64,000 bases of DNA. Source: Dactylonectria macrodidyma. Lineage: Eukaryota; Ascomycota; Sordariomycetes; Hypocreales; Nectriaceae. A program made the position numbers and the translations under genes. Positions 47,283 through 59,420 of this stretch are shown one piece after another; positions within the stretch are counted from its first letter, which is position 1, and every line of letters starts with the position of its first letter. The notes under the pieces are model-generated. The model saw only the letters and a list, made by a program, of their open reading frames with translations, had not been told where the DNA came from and made no database searches. The stretch covers positions 5,890,001 through 5,954,000 of the forward strand of contig JAGMUV010000001.1 of the NCBI GenBank assembly GCA_020744425.1. The letters are read 5' to 3'.

Positions 47283-50200
47283 TGTATAGAGTGATGTAGT
47301 ATTTTACTATTAATATATTTAGAATAAACCGAACTCTTATTACTCTAGGCAGTGTACTTACACTCTTAGTATATATAACTCTGTTAAGTAATGCTAAATT
47401 AGTAATAGAGGTCTAATAACTTCGCGCCCTTATTTAAGCCCTATAGTAATAAGTGTAGAATTAACTAGCTATAGCGCTTGCTATAACTATAAATAATGAT
47501 CGCGATCTAGAAGAAACGATTAAGCTACTAAAGCCTAAACTATTTAATAGTTTACTAAGCAATATAATTCTATTTATTACTAAAATAAAGGGATACTTTT
47601 GATTCTTCTTATAATATCTTATATTATCTAAAATATGCCTATTATTTATAAATAACTTAATAATTAAGAATGCTAAAGATTAGTTTAAACTAATTATAAA
47701 GGACTTTTTAAGTAATAATAAAGCTAGCTAAGACTAAGATATTATTAATATCTTTATAAACTAAGAGAATTTTAAAAAAGTAATTAAAAATACTTTTAAT
47801 ATAGTTAATAAAGAAAGGTAAGTAGTAATTAAAATCTATAAGATTAAATAAAGCTAATTTACTACTACTTATACTATTATATTATAATAAGTTACTTTTA
47901 AATTAAAATAAGATAATAATATACTTATAAAAATCTTTTACTAAGGACTTAAAGAAGAAGTTAAAAATAAGCTATATAAAGCTAACTAATTTAATATATT
48001 TACTAAGTATATTACTATAGCTATTAAGATTAATAAATAATAGTATAAAAGATAACAGGAAAAGGCTAAGAATTAATAAAGAGGCTAAGGTAGTAATTAT
48101 AATCTATATTACTCTAAGAACTAAGATAATTAGAAGGATAAAAACTGAGTTAATACTTCTTATAGAACTCGAGCTAGACTTATAGAACTTAGAATAGCTT
48201 AGTAAGACTATTTTAAAATTAAGTACTAGAATTATAGTAAAATAGAGTACTTTAAAAATAAGTACTAGAACCTTAAGATAAATTAGAAGTATAAGCCTAT
48301 ACTAAAAGGTAAGAACCTCTAATCTACTAACTACTAACACTCTTTAAAAACACTTATTATAACTAGAAGCAGCTATAATAAAACTAGCGCTTTTAAAAGA
48401 ATAATATAACTATACTCTAGCTAGTTATATAAAATAGAAAAAGAAGCTAAGAATAAGCTATATAAACTAAAGCTATTATTAGGATTCTATTTTCTATAAT
48501 AGATTATCTTAACTAAGCAGCCTTAGGGTTAGACTCTGATTCTAAAAGGCTGACCTCTAGTAAGTATAAATAGAAAAATCCTTATAATAGTTAAGAAGGG
48601 CGATAAATAAATAATACGATTTATACTTATTTTAAAAGACAGCGAATTATATTAAAAGAAGGTTAAGGAAGAAATCCCTAATAAACAGCTAAGCTAAGTT
48701 AAGGTAGACTATAGCTAAGTAAAGAACGCACTTAGTATAACCTTCTAGCTACTTAAAACCTAAGCAATATAAATAAATAATAACTATAACTATAGATAAA
48801 CTGGTTATACTAAGAATAAGTATTTAGTATTATTTTTTAAAAAAGGTAAATAGATCTAGAATAAACTCTATAATAATAAGAAACCTAAGTAAGGCAGTAA
48901 GCAGTAAGATACTAGTATTAGTATATAAAATAAACCCTTATAAAGCGGAATAGCTAAGAGTAGATAATGCTTAGAAGCTTATTATATCTTAAATAAATAA
49001 CTTAATTAAAAACTAGAGCTTATCCTCATACTTATAGAAGAATACTTAAATAGTAGTAATAAGGAATGAATAAACCCTTACTATAAGGAGTATAAAGAGT
49101 CCTTAATAGAAATAAAGGAATAGTAAAATATAGTAAAAATCGACCTATAAAGAATCTATATATAAATAAATAATAAAGATCAATATTAGTAAATAGTTAA
49201 AGAAAGATAAGAACCTTAAGCTAAAGAGAATCTCTATATCTATACTTAATTAAGACTTAAAGCATAAAGTAATAAAAAAATACCCTAAAGAGAATTCTTA
49301 AATAACCCCTATATTAGAATAGATAACCCTTAATATTATAAACTTATATAGATCTTATACTATAATCTATATTATAAAAGATATATTTATAATAAGTAAA
49401 AAAATAATTATTTTCTTATATAATTAGAAGATTACTTAGTATTTATACTATACCTTTATAATAAAATTAAGGGCTATTAAATTAGAAGTTTTAGACTTAT
49501 TAATAGGATTATAGTCTTAGAATATTCTAATAATTTCTTCTTTTTAGAATATATTAAAGGACTTAAAAACCCTATATAATACTAAGAAAAAGACTACTTA
49601 ATTTATATTTAAGCTAAGATTAACTTATAGTATATATAATAAAATAAATAGAAAGACTTAATAGCTAACTATACTAAGTATATATAAGTATTATAAATAA
49701 AAAAATAATAAATACTACTTATAGAAAAGTGATAAATAAGTAATAATATAATAAGAAAATTACTTTTATTAAAAGCTCTATATATAGTATAAATAGTAAT
49801 AAAATGAAAGACACTTAAGCTAAAAGTATAAATTAATAGTATATAACTTATTATATTAGTAAATAGTAGAGCTAAAGCAGACTATATTAATCTAAAAGTA
49901 GTTAATAAGCTAAAGCTATTATAGAAATATAAGAAAGAAGCTTATATATTATATAACTTTAAAAGTAATATATTTAATTATAAAGATAGATAGATTATTA
50001 AAAAACTTAATTACTTAAATGTTTTTATTAATAGAAAGAATTAAAGCATTACTTTTAATATTATTTTAATAAAGTATTATAATATTATACTTAGGTATTT
50101 ATAATTAAGAAAATATAATCTATATATTAATTAGAGAACTAACTAAGTATTAGTTAATAATAATAATATACTCTTTAATAATAATAAAGATAATTTAGAA

Positions 50201-50598
50201 GAAGGAGAATCTTTAATCTTAATTTCTAAAGATAGTAAGAGTAAGAGCTTATATAAAGAAATAGTAAATACTTTATTACTTTTAATAAGAATATAATATA
50301 AATATTAGAAAGGTAAGAAAAATATATTCTAAAGAATGATTAAATACTTATAATAATAGTTTAAAGAAATAAATAAAGACCTTAAGAAATAAAAAAAAGA
50401 ATAATAAGAAAATCCTAAAAATAATAGGCTTAAGAATATATTAATATAGTACTATATTTATAAAAAGCTCTTTATAAAAGAACTTAAGATAGGATTATTA
50501 GAATTTAGTTAATAGGATTATAAAATTATATTAAAAGATAGAGTATTACTTATATTCTATAAGATTTTTAATTTTAATAAAATATAATTATAAATACT

Positions 50599-51659
50599 AC
50601 TATTAAAACCGCTGTTCGGACTTTTGTTTCTGCGCTACTGCGTTCCTCGTTGCCGCGTTTCTGTATAGTCATGTGTTTGCATTGCTTAAGTTATCTTAAG
50701 ACGAAGGACTCGATTGATTAGTCGACCTAGTTATAGATAGACTCTTATCCCTCCTCCCTTAGAACCCTGAACCTTCCTCCGCCAAATCCTTTAACCCATC
50801 ACAGTCAATATCAGAGGCGACCGCAGTAGGATTCTCTTAGTTTCTAATGCAGTTATCACTCCTTTGGCTACATATTGATTAGCATAAGGTCAGCCTATAA
50901 TTATATAACCTATACGTTATAGTTAGTGCTCTTTAGGTTATTAAAGAAGGCATTATTAATAGTTATTATTTCTTTCTTTACTTCTTTTTAAGCTAATTCC
51001 TTTAATAAGACTTACTCTATTTTAATCTATTAGATTATATCCTTATCTAATAGGGCTTATAAGAATAGGTTTTCTTAAAGGATATAATAATTAAAGATCA
51101 CTAGCTAGATAAGCCTCTTATAATCAGGCTAGCTGAACTTAGCCTCTATTATACATTCTAGGCCAGATAGGCGAGATGCTTTTTATAGCCTAAGAAGCAG
51201 GCTTTGATCTTCTTCGATTCTTTTAGCTAGTATATATATAAGACGATTCTCATATGCTAGTATTAGCGAGGGTCCGCCGGGCTGTTGCGCGATGCATTGC
51301 ACGCGCATTGTGTCGTTTGTTTAGTCAGGGGGGGTCATTTTGAATTGCGATGTGACGGGAATTACAAAGCACCCTCATAGGGCTTTTATCGCATGACGAT
51401 TTTGCCTTCTGACATCTAGCTTTTCTATCTAGCTTTTCTATCTAGCTTTCCAGCTGCTTGACGCATCTCGAAGGGTTAATTAGGATAATAAGGCTTGCAC
51501 CCTGATGCAGTAGAAACTCTAGTCATTCTGAGTTACTATTGCCTTAGGCTTGGGTTTTGGGCTCTTATACTATTATTTACTATTAGTTATTTATTTATTT
51601 TTTTACTGTTTAACCTCTGGCCCCTCTCTGAGTGTGCGCTGCTAAGGACTATAACCTTA
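50599..51659 (+). mobile_element. Repeat R1, copy a (best preserved), 1,061 bases
   Basis: Begins ACTATTAAAACCGCTGTTCG and ends GGACTATAACCTTA, without terminal inverted repeats. It is flanked by an exact 15-base duplication, ATAATTATAAATACT (50,584-50,598 and 51,660-51,674), and splits the E4 reverse-transcriptase region. It keeps many CpG and CpA sites and is clearly less RIP-mutated than its surroundings. A tandem TCTAGCTTTTCTA motif occurs at about 51,416-51,450. No long open frame; weak coding-like stretches on the minus strand (LAKRIEEDQSLL) are not identifiable. Confidence 0.8.
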
Positions 51660-53444
51660 ATAATTATAAATACTTAAGGAATTTATTAAAGATATATTAC
51701 ATAAAGGATATATTAGGATATTAAAGTCTTTAGCTAGCTATTTAATTATATTTATTCTTAAAAAGAATAGTAAACTCTAACTTATTATAGATTATTATTA
51801 CTTAAATAATATTATACTAAAAAATCAAACCTTATTATTACTTATTATAAAGCTTAAAGACTAATTCTATAGAATGAAGTTCTTTATAGTATTAGATCTT
51901 AAAAATATATATAGCTTTATCTATATTAAAAAAGGATATAAATAGAAAACTGCCTTTAGAATAAAGTTTAAATTATATAAATACCTTATTATACTTTTTA
52001 AACTTATAAATATACTAGTTATATTTTAATAAATAATTAATAATATATTATAAGAATATTTTAATATATTTATTATATATTACTTAAATAATATCCTTAT
52101 TTTCTTTAAAATAGAAGAAAAATATATTAAGTATATTTATAAAGTACTATAAGTACTATAAGACTATAAGTTATTAATTAAACTAAAGAAAAGTCATTTT
52201 TATACTTTAAAAGTAGAATTTCTTAGATATATAATTTCTTATAATAAAATTAAAATAGATCTAAAGAAGATCATTATAGTTAGTAAATAGCTAAAACTAA
52301 TAAATATTATAAAAGTATAAGCCTTCTTTAGATTTACTAATTATTATTAAAAATTTATTAAAGGGTTTAGTAAATATACTATACTACTTACTAACCTTAT
52401 ATAAAAAGGAATAAACTTTTAATAGAATATTACTATAGAAAATGCATTTAATAAAATTAAGGAAATTATTTTAAATAAGCCTATTTTAATAACCTTTAAC
52501 CCTAAATAAGAAATTAAGTTAAAAATAGATTCTTTAGACTTTATATAAAGCGCTTAAATTAAATAATAAGATAATAATAGAATACTATACTTTATTACCT
52601 TCTTTTCTTATAAAATGTATAATATAAAACTTAATTATTCTATTTATAATAAAGAATTCTTTATAATTATTAATACTTTTAAAGAATTCTAATATTACTT
52701 TTTAAAAAGTAAATATAAGATTAAGGTTTATATAAACTATAAGAATATCTTATACTTTACTATTACTTAAGAACTTAATAAATAATAATTATAGTATGCT
52801 AAATACCTTTTAGAATTTAATTATACTATTATTTATTATAAAGGCTTAGAGAATAAAAGAACTAATACTATTAATTAATAATATGACTTTAATAATAGTA
52901 AAAGGATAGTTAATAAGTAATTCTTATACTTTATATTAAAAGGATACTTAAAATAGAAGTTTATTATAAGAGCTTAGAAGGGAATAATACTTCTATAGCT
53001 AGAATACTTAAAACTAATTTAAAATAATAAACTAGTTCTTTATTAAATAGACTAGGCCTAAAGATATACTAGAATAGTTATATATAAGAATAGACTTATT
53101 ATTATTCTTAATAGCTTTTAATATTAGATAGTATAAGACTTATATATAGAAGGTCTTTATAATTAAAATATTAATATATTATATTAATATATTATTAAAA
53201 TATACTTTATATATAGCTTAAATAATGCGCTCTAATTAGTAATTAAAGAATACTTAAAGTATTACTTATTAAAGTAATTATTAATAGAATATTTAAAAAA
53301 GCTAGAAGAACTAGATAATTACTAGTTTAATTAAGTTACTAGTAGTTACTCTTAGAAGAAGTATATTAAATAAAGTAAAGATAGTAAGATTATTATACTA
53401 AATAATATAAAGAATTACTTTATATAATACTATTAATATATATA

Positions 53445-53862
53445 ATAAGCATGCAACGCATCTAAGTATGTGACGCACTTATACTATATACTTAAAAGAG
53501 TAAACTTTAAATTTTCTAAAATGGGCTATATAGTCTTAAGAATTTTAGAAAATTAATTTTAAGTACGTAACTAAAAAAGTCATATTTTAGTATTTTTATT
53601 AGATTTTTAACTAATTTATTTGGCTTTTTAAATTTATAAATAAGAAAAAAAACAGTATGAATAGGATTTTTAAAATAAGTTTATAAATAAAATCTTTTAA
53701 AAATAAAAAAATTTTTTACTTATTTTTATATACTTATTAAACCTATATATAAAATATAAGCTATTTTAAACCTAGTTTAAATTTTTAAAGAATTTTTAAA
53801 AAAGTACTATTTTAAGTATAAATTGGAAATGCGTTGCATACTTGGATGCGTTGCATGCTTAT
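53445..53862. mobile_element. TIR element T3, 418 bases, doubled-motif termini
   Basis: Starts ATAAGCATGCAACGCATC and ends with the inverted copy. TA on both sides (53,443-53,444 and 53,863-53,864). In the right terminus ATGCAACGCAT occurs twice at the same 16-base period as in T1. No coding ghost. Inserted in E4 pol. Confidence 0.78.
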
Positions 53863-55479
53863 TATATATATTATAGCTAAGTATATAATAGAACGCTTAC
53901 TCAAACTACTATATAAATAGAGGAATTCTATAAAATAGAAAATATATATAGAACTATAAAAGACTTAATAGTATAATGCCCTAAATACTCTAAAGACTAT
54001 CTATATATTTCTAGAATAATTACTATAATATAACATTTAGTAAGATAAAGAAATCCGCTATTTAAATAAATCTAAGAGTATAATAACGCACTACCTAAAG
54101 ATAAATAAATAAGAAAATAGTAAGTTCTTAAAGAATTATAGTATAAACTTATATAAGAAATTTATAAATACTTATTATATAAATACTAAAGAGTTAATAA
54201 AACCCTTAATAGAGTTAGAATAACTTACTAATTCTCTAAGATAAAAATAGTAATTATTACTATTATTTATAAATATAATCTCTATAAAAAAACTAAAGTA
54301 TAATACTATAAACTATATAGAGAATTATTATCTTTATTAATTATAAACTGATTATAGAACTTTATTATAATAAATTTTATTATAAAATTACCTTTATTAA
54401 AAGACTTTATAACTAGAACCTTCTATAATAGTATTCTTATTATTATAGATAAACTTATGAAATTTTTTTATTTTATATCTTATTAAGAATTAATAGATAT
54501 AAAATAGTTTGCTTATATCTTCTTAAGAAATATTATTAGTACTTATAAGCTATTCTTAGAAATTCTTTTTAATAGAAGATCTTTATTTACTTCTAAGTTT
54601 TAGTAAATACTAATAGATTATTTAGAATTAAATTACTAACTCTTAATAGCCTTCTAACTATAGACTGATAGATAAATAAAAAGAATAAACTAAATACTAA
54701 AGTAATACTTTTAATACTATATTAATTATAATTAAAATGAATAAGTTAAGAAGCTTTTAATTATATAGTTAAGTTATAATATAGCTATTTATAAAAGTAT
54801 AAAGCTTATTCTAATATATACTAATTTTAGATTTATTTCTAATACTTATAAAGTAAGTTATAATAAATTGATTATTCTTAAAGCTATCTTTATATTAGAA
54901 AAATTAAAAAATCTATATAAAGAAATAAAGACTGAACTTAAATTTATTAAAAACTAAATAAAAAAATACTATAATAAAAAACAGATAAAAGAACTATTCT
55001 TTTAAAAGGAATATATAATATACTTTATTATAAAAAATATTAAAATAAAATAAGAAAATAAAAAACTAGACTATAAATACATTAGACCTTATAAAATTAT
55101 TAAAAAAATCTTAGAAAATAACTATTAGTTAGACTTATTACTAAAAGTCAGACTTTACTTAGTCTTTTATATCATATTCCTTAAGACTATAAAAGATATA
55201 ATTTATACTAAGTATAGTAATAAATATAAGACTAAAGTTAAAAGATTAAAAGAATATAAAGTTAAAAAAATTATTAATATATAATAAGTTAATAATAAGA
55301 CTAAGTACCTTATTAAATAGAAAAACTATTCTAAAAGTAATAATTAATAAGAACCTGCTAAAAACCTTATTTATATATAATGCTTACTAAAGAACTTTTA
55401 CTAATAATACTAGGTTTAATTAAAGGACTAATATTACTAAAATCACTCTTAAGGCTAAAAGTAGACTAATCAGTCCTTT

Positions 55480-56060
55480 TTAAAACACTTAATAACCTAA
55501 GGTTATAAACTACCTATTTTTTATAAGCCTCTAAAGCAAGAAGGATATTATCCTCCTTATCTAACTCCTACATCCTTTATTTAAATAAGATAGAATCTTG
55601 CTCTTTTACTTTCTTCTTAATTTTTCAAATCTAGGCTAAGCGATTCACTACTATCGCTAAGGATGCCTATAGTTTAGCTAACTAATTATAAATAACTATA
55701 ATCTAATTACTAGCCTCTTCCTCCTCTTATACTAACTTCTTTTACTAATCAATTAACTTATTTACTAAAAATACTAATTAGTATAAGTATTAGAAGAAAT
55801 ATAAGAAATACCTTATAAGAAGAAGCTATATAAATACTATTATAAGAATGACTATAATAAATACACTCTTTATAATAATTAAAGCGATTAGTATTCTCTA
55901 TCTAATACTTAATCTTATGCTTAAAACAATATATACATAGTATGTTAGTAATGTAGCTATTAAGCTTAGTATAAGAAGAAAGAGAATCGCGCTCTAATAT
56001 TATTTAGGCCTTTTTAGATGCCTTTTTTACTTATTTAAATGTCTTTTTCACTTTTAGTTT
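55480..56060 (-). pseudogene. E4 accessory frame, antisense to pol
   Basis: Minus strand between the E4 chromodomain and right repeat reads a Glu/Lys/Leu-rich coiled-coil-like stretch (EEEEASN, LAKL.ASLAIVVNRLA, KIKKKVKEQDSILF, ELDKEDNILLALEAYKK) with stops at probable Gln and Trp codons. It resembles the E2 accessory frame at the same relative place. Confidence 0.45.
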
Positions 56061-56191
56061 TATTACATATTATAGCATTATATTAGCATACTTATAGATA
56101 TTTATAAAAGGAAGTTACAAACTAATATTAAAAATTATATAAGGCTTACTTATATAGCCTTAAGGATAAGACTAATAGAGGGGAGACATTA

Positions 56192-56606
56192 TATTATGAC
56201 TTAGTCTATATAGATTATATAATACTAACTAACTATATCCGCTTTTAATCAATTTCTAACTAATCCTATTAAATTATAACTTAAAACCGTGATTATAGTA
56301 ATAAATTACGATCTCTAACTGTAATTCAAACCAGAATTATAATTCTAAATCGTGATTTAGAAGGATGAATCACAGTCTTTAACTATAATCTATTTAGATA
56401 CTATTTATATATAAATTTATTCATTTAGTACTTTTAGAGAGATAGCTTTACTAGCTATTAATATACTTAGTTATATTAAATTTATTATTCTATTATTATT
56501 AGACTATGACTTATATTACTTATTATAATATCCTTAATCTACTTAATTATAAATATTATATGCTTTGGACTTACTCTAGAGCCTTAGTGTAAGCCTGATT
56601 ATTATA
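56192..56606 (+). repeat. E4 right long terminal repeat
   Basis: 415 bases; pairs with 30,145-30,559. Confidence 0.85.
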
Positions 56607-56611
56607 ATTAA

Positions 56612-57236
56612 TACATACTTAGAAAAAGGCTAGAAGTTAAATAGTAAAAGAAAAAATAACTAATAGTAAATAATAATATAAAGGCTTAAAATCTATACTT
56701 AAGGTAATAGTATTTTAAAATAACTAGAGTTTCTATTATATTAAAATATTAGCCTTAGTATTTTAATTAACCTTTTAAAATGCATTAAGTAATTAGAAAG
56801 TTAGATAGAAAAGCTAAATATTAAAAAGCAAAATCATTATATAATAAAAGCCTTTTAAAGATGCATTATATTTTAAGCTTATTATAATTCTAACTATTAG
56901 AGTTAGTAATATTCTTAAGCTTATAAAGTGAATAAAAGCTATACATTTATATTATAATTTAACGCTTTATAATTCTTATTATATTATAATTTAACTACTT
57001 ATAATATAACTAATTTATAATAACCTCTTCTAATTAAATAAATAATATAATATATATATATAATGCATTATATAATAACTTAATAGACTCTTATTAATAC
57101 TAATATATAAGAATTATCTTATATATATACTAATTAGAAGAATTAAAGAAGATTAAACTTTACTTTTTAAATTATAAAAAGCATTTTATTTAACTTAAGA
57201 TTTATAATAAAAGTTAAGTTTAATTAATTTAATTAT
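56612..57236 (-). repeat. R1 repeat, copy c, outer part
   Basis: Minus-orientation R1, strongly RIP-mutated; its beginning is missing at the E4 junction. At 57,236 it is interrupted by copy d and resumes after 58,633 in register. Confidence 0.75.
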
Positions 57237-57483
57237 TAAGGTTATAGTCCTTAATAGTGTATACTTAAATAAGGACTAAAGGTTAAATAGTTAAAAAATT
57301 TATTTAACTAATAATAAATAATAATATAAAAGCTTAAAACCTAAGCCTAAAGTAATAATAATTTAAAAATTAAATTAAAAATAAATAATATTTTTTAAAG
57401 TAATTAATAAAACTAATATTTAAAATATTTTTAAAAAAATAGTATTTTTTAAATTATTAATTAATGTTAATAAAAAGTAAATA

Positions 57484-58344
57484 ACGTACATGATAAGCGA
57501 GTGTCCCAGATAAGCGAGTGTCTTACTCAGATTTTCACCTTAAATTGCGATTTTAAAATAATTCTTAAAAACTCAAACCAACCCTAAAATAGCTATAGTT
57601 TTAAATATAGCTTAATTATAACGTACTTGATAAGTGAGTGAGCCAAACAAGCGAGTGAGCCACTTTGAAATTTCCTAGCATTTATACCTTAAATGAAAAT
57701 ATCTTTAAAATATTCTCTAAAATTAAAACTAAGAGTAAAATAGCTAATATTTTAGAAATAGTTCTATTATATATTAAAAAATAAATATAAATTCTCTTAA
57801 ATTTTTTTTAAAAATTACTTAATAAGCTATATTAAAAATGCTTATTCGCACTGTATACCTAGCTATTTCTATATAAAGGAATTTTTTTAAAAATTTAAAA
57901 AAATTATTATATAGTTTTCTTTTTAATTAAATAATTAAAAATATTTCTATTTTATTTTTAATAATTAGATAGCTAGTTTTAAAAATTTAAGGTTTAGCTC
58001 TTTTCAGTGCACAGTATTCGTGGCTCACTCGCTTGTTTGGCTCACTCACTTATCAAGTACGTTAACATATATTATTATTATGAGCTTTCTTAAGCTATAT
58101 ATACCTATAGCGCTAGCAGTATAAAATTCGCACTGTTTTTTTTAATATTTTTATTTATATCTAGCTTAATAAATTAGTTAGAAATATAAAGAAAATACTA
58201 TGTTATAACCTTTTTCCTTAAAAGCTTAAAATTAATTCTTTAGAAATTTACTAATTAAATAGCCCGTTTTAGAAAATCTAAAATGTATACTTTTAGCTGT
58301 ATAGTATAGGTGGGACACTCGCTTGTTTGGGACACTCGCTTATT
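57484..58344. mobile_element. TIR element T2-outer, 417 bases without insert
   Basis: Termini start ACGTACATGATAAGCGAGTG and the inverse at the right; TA on both sides (57,482-57,483 and 58,345-58,346). The doubled motif is AAGCGAGTGTCCC. It contains T2-inner plus its TA duplication. Confidence 0.8.
57621..58062. mobile_element. TIR element T2-inner, 442 bases
   Basis: Termini start ACGTACTTGATAAGTGAGTG; TA at 57,619-57,620 and 58,063-58,064. Same length and interior as T1, including TGCTTATTCGCACTGTATAC, but its doubled motif reads AAGYGAGTGAGCC, nearly free of RIP. Confidence 0.82.
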
Positions 58345-58633
58345 ATGTACGTTAATATAAATTATAAATAACATAATTAGTATTAATATATAAAATAATT
58401 AATATATTAAAAACTAAAGGAATTTTAAAATAATTAAAGAATTTAATAAAAGAAGGTTAGTTTTTAATAATTAAAAGAGAAGGAATAAGAGTCTATTTAT
58501 AACTAGGGTAATTAATTAATTAAGTTCTTTATTTTAAAATAACTTAAGTAATATAAATATATAATTATATAAAAATATAATAATATAAAAATAAAAGTCT
58601 GAATAGTAGTTTTAATAGTATTAATTTAACTAT

Positions 58634-59110
58634 AAAAGGCTTATTTAATTAATAATCTTTAGTTATTATATCTTTTAAAAGAATCTATTTTTATAAGCCT
58701 TATTAAATAAGAATATAATTTAATAAATTAAAATAAAGTAAGTCTTATTAAAAGAATTAGTTTAAAAAGAAATAAAAAAAGAAATAATTATTATTAATAA
58801 TACTTTTTTTTAATAACTTAAAGAGCTATAGTATATAAATTATATAATTATAAGTTAATTTATATTAATTAATATATAATTAAAAGAGTAATAATTATAT
58901 TAAAAATTAAAAGAATCTTATTAAAATAATTAAAGGATTTAATAAAAGATAGTTTTATAAAAGAAAAAGAATAAGAGTTTATTTATAATTAAGTTAATTA
59001 AGTTAATTAATTAATTAAGTTTTTTTATTTTAAAATAATTTAAATAATATAAATATATAATTATATAAAAATATAATAATATATATTTATATAAAAATAT
59101 AATAATATAA
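58634..59110 (-). repeat. R1 repeat, copy c, inner part
   Basis: Continues copy c in register after copy d (AAAAGGCTTATTTAATTAAT, AAATAAGAATATAATTTAAT). The end near 59,110 is blurred by mutation. Confidence 0.65.
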
Positions 59111-59420
59111 CTTTAAAAAAATTAAAATTATTAAAAATTAATAACTTTTTAAAATAAAATTATTAATTAATATAAATAAGAAATAAAAAATATAAATAAT
59201 AAATAATATAGTTATTATAAATATATAAAAAGATTAAAATAAAAAATTTTAATAAAAAGAAGTTTTATTAATATAAAAAAAGAAATATAAGAGTTTATTT
59301 ATAATTAAATTAATTAATTAATTAAGTCCTTTATTTTATAATAATTTAAATAATATATAATTATATAAAAATATAATAATAAAGAATATAATTATATAAA
59401 AATAAAAGTTTAAATATATA
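59110..59420 (-). repeat. AT-rich stretch with a further R1 fragment
   Basis: About 59,260-59,420 again resembles the last 160 bases of minus-orientation R1 (AAGAGTTTATTTATAATTAA and following). The rest is featureless A+T. Confidence 0.45.

Larger units (their letters stand above)
47288..55400 (+). pseudogene. E4 gag-pol ghost with chromodomain (split by R1a and T3)
   Basis: Gag is readable at about 47,540-48,070 (KPFNSLLSNIILFITKIKGY, FINYENFKKVIKNTFN). The pol frame runs into R1 copy a at 50,598 and resumes at 51,660 with KFIKDILHKGYIRI. Reverse transcriptase active site: 52,081-52,104, Y-L-N-N-I-L-I-F. RNase H ghost near 52,510; integrase about 54,330-54,830 (NSILIIIDKLMKF). A chromodomain-like stretch lies at about 55,250-55,370 (EYKVKKIINI, NNKTKYLIK, stop for Trp, KNYSKS). 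T3 interrupts the region between RNase H and integrase at 53,445. Confidence 0.78.
30145..56606 (+). mobile_element. Gypsy-type chromovirus E4, host of nested insertions
   Basis: Direct repeats of 415 bases (30,145-30,559 and 56,192-56,606) are flanked by ATTAA (30,140-30,144 and 56,607-56,611). A purine tract (AGAGGGGAGACAT) precedes the right repeat, so it reads left to right. The interior is split by E2 (with E3 inside), R1 copy a and TIR element T3; the gag and pol ghosts continue across these. Without the insertions E4 would be roughly 9 kb, still including an odd GC-richer stretch before E2. Confidence 0.85.
57237..58619 (-). mobile_element. R1 repeat, copy d, inserted in copy c
   Basis: Begins TAAGGTTATAGTCC and ends TTTTAATAGT. 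The flanks are ATTAATTTAATTAT (57,223-57,236) and ATTAATTTAACTAT (58,620-58,633), a 14-base duplication with one transition. The interior is itself split by the TIR elements T2-outer and T2-inner. Confidence 0.78.

Noticed and set aside
51416..51450. CRISPR-like or satellite array from repeated TCTAGCTTTTCTA
   Set aside because: Only two or three tandem units within R1, without spacers.
51495..51677. Plus-strand frame of 60 codons with a hydrophobic stretch
   Set aside because: Part of R1 copy a, crosses its end into the target duplication, and is not kept open in the other copies.
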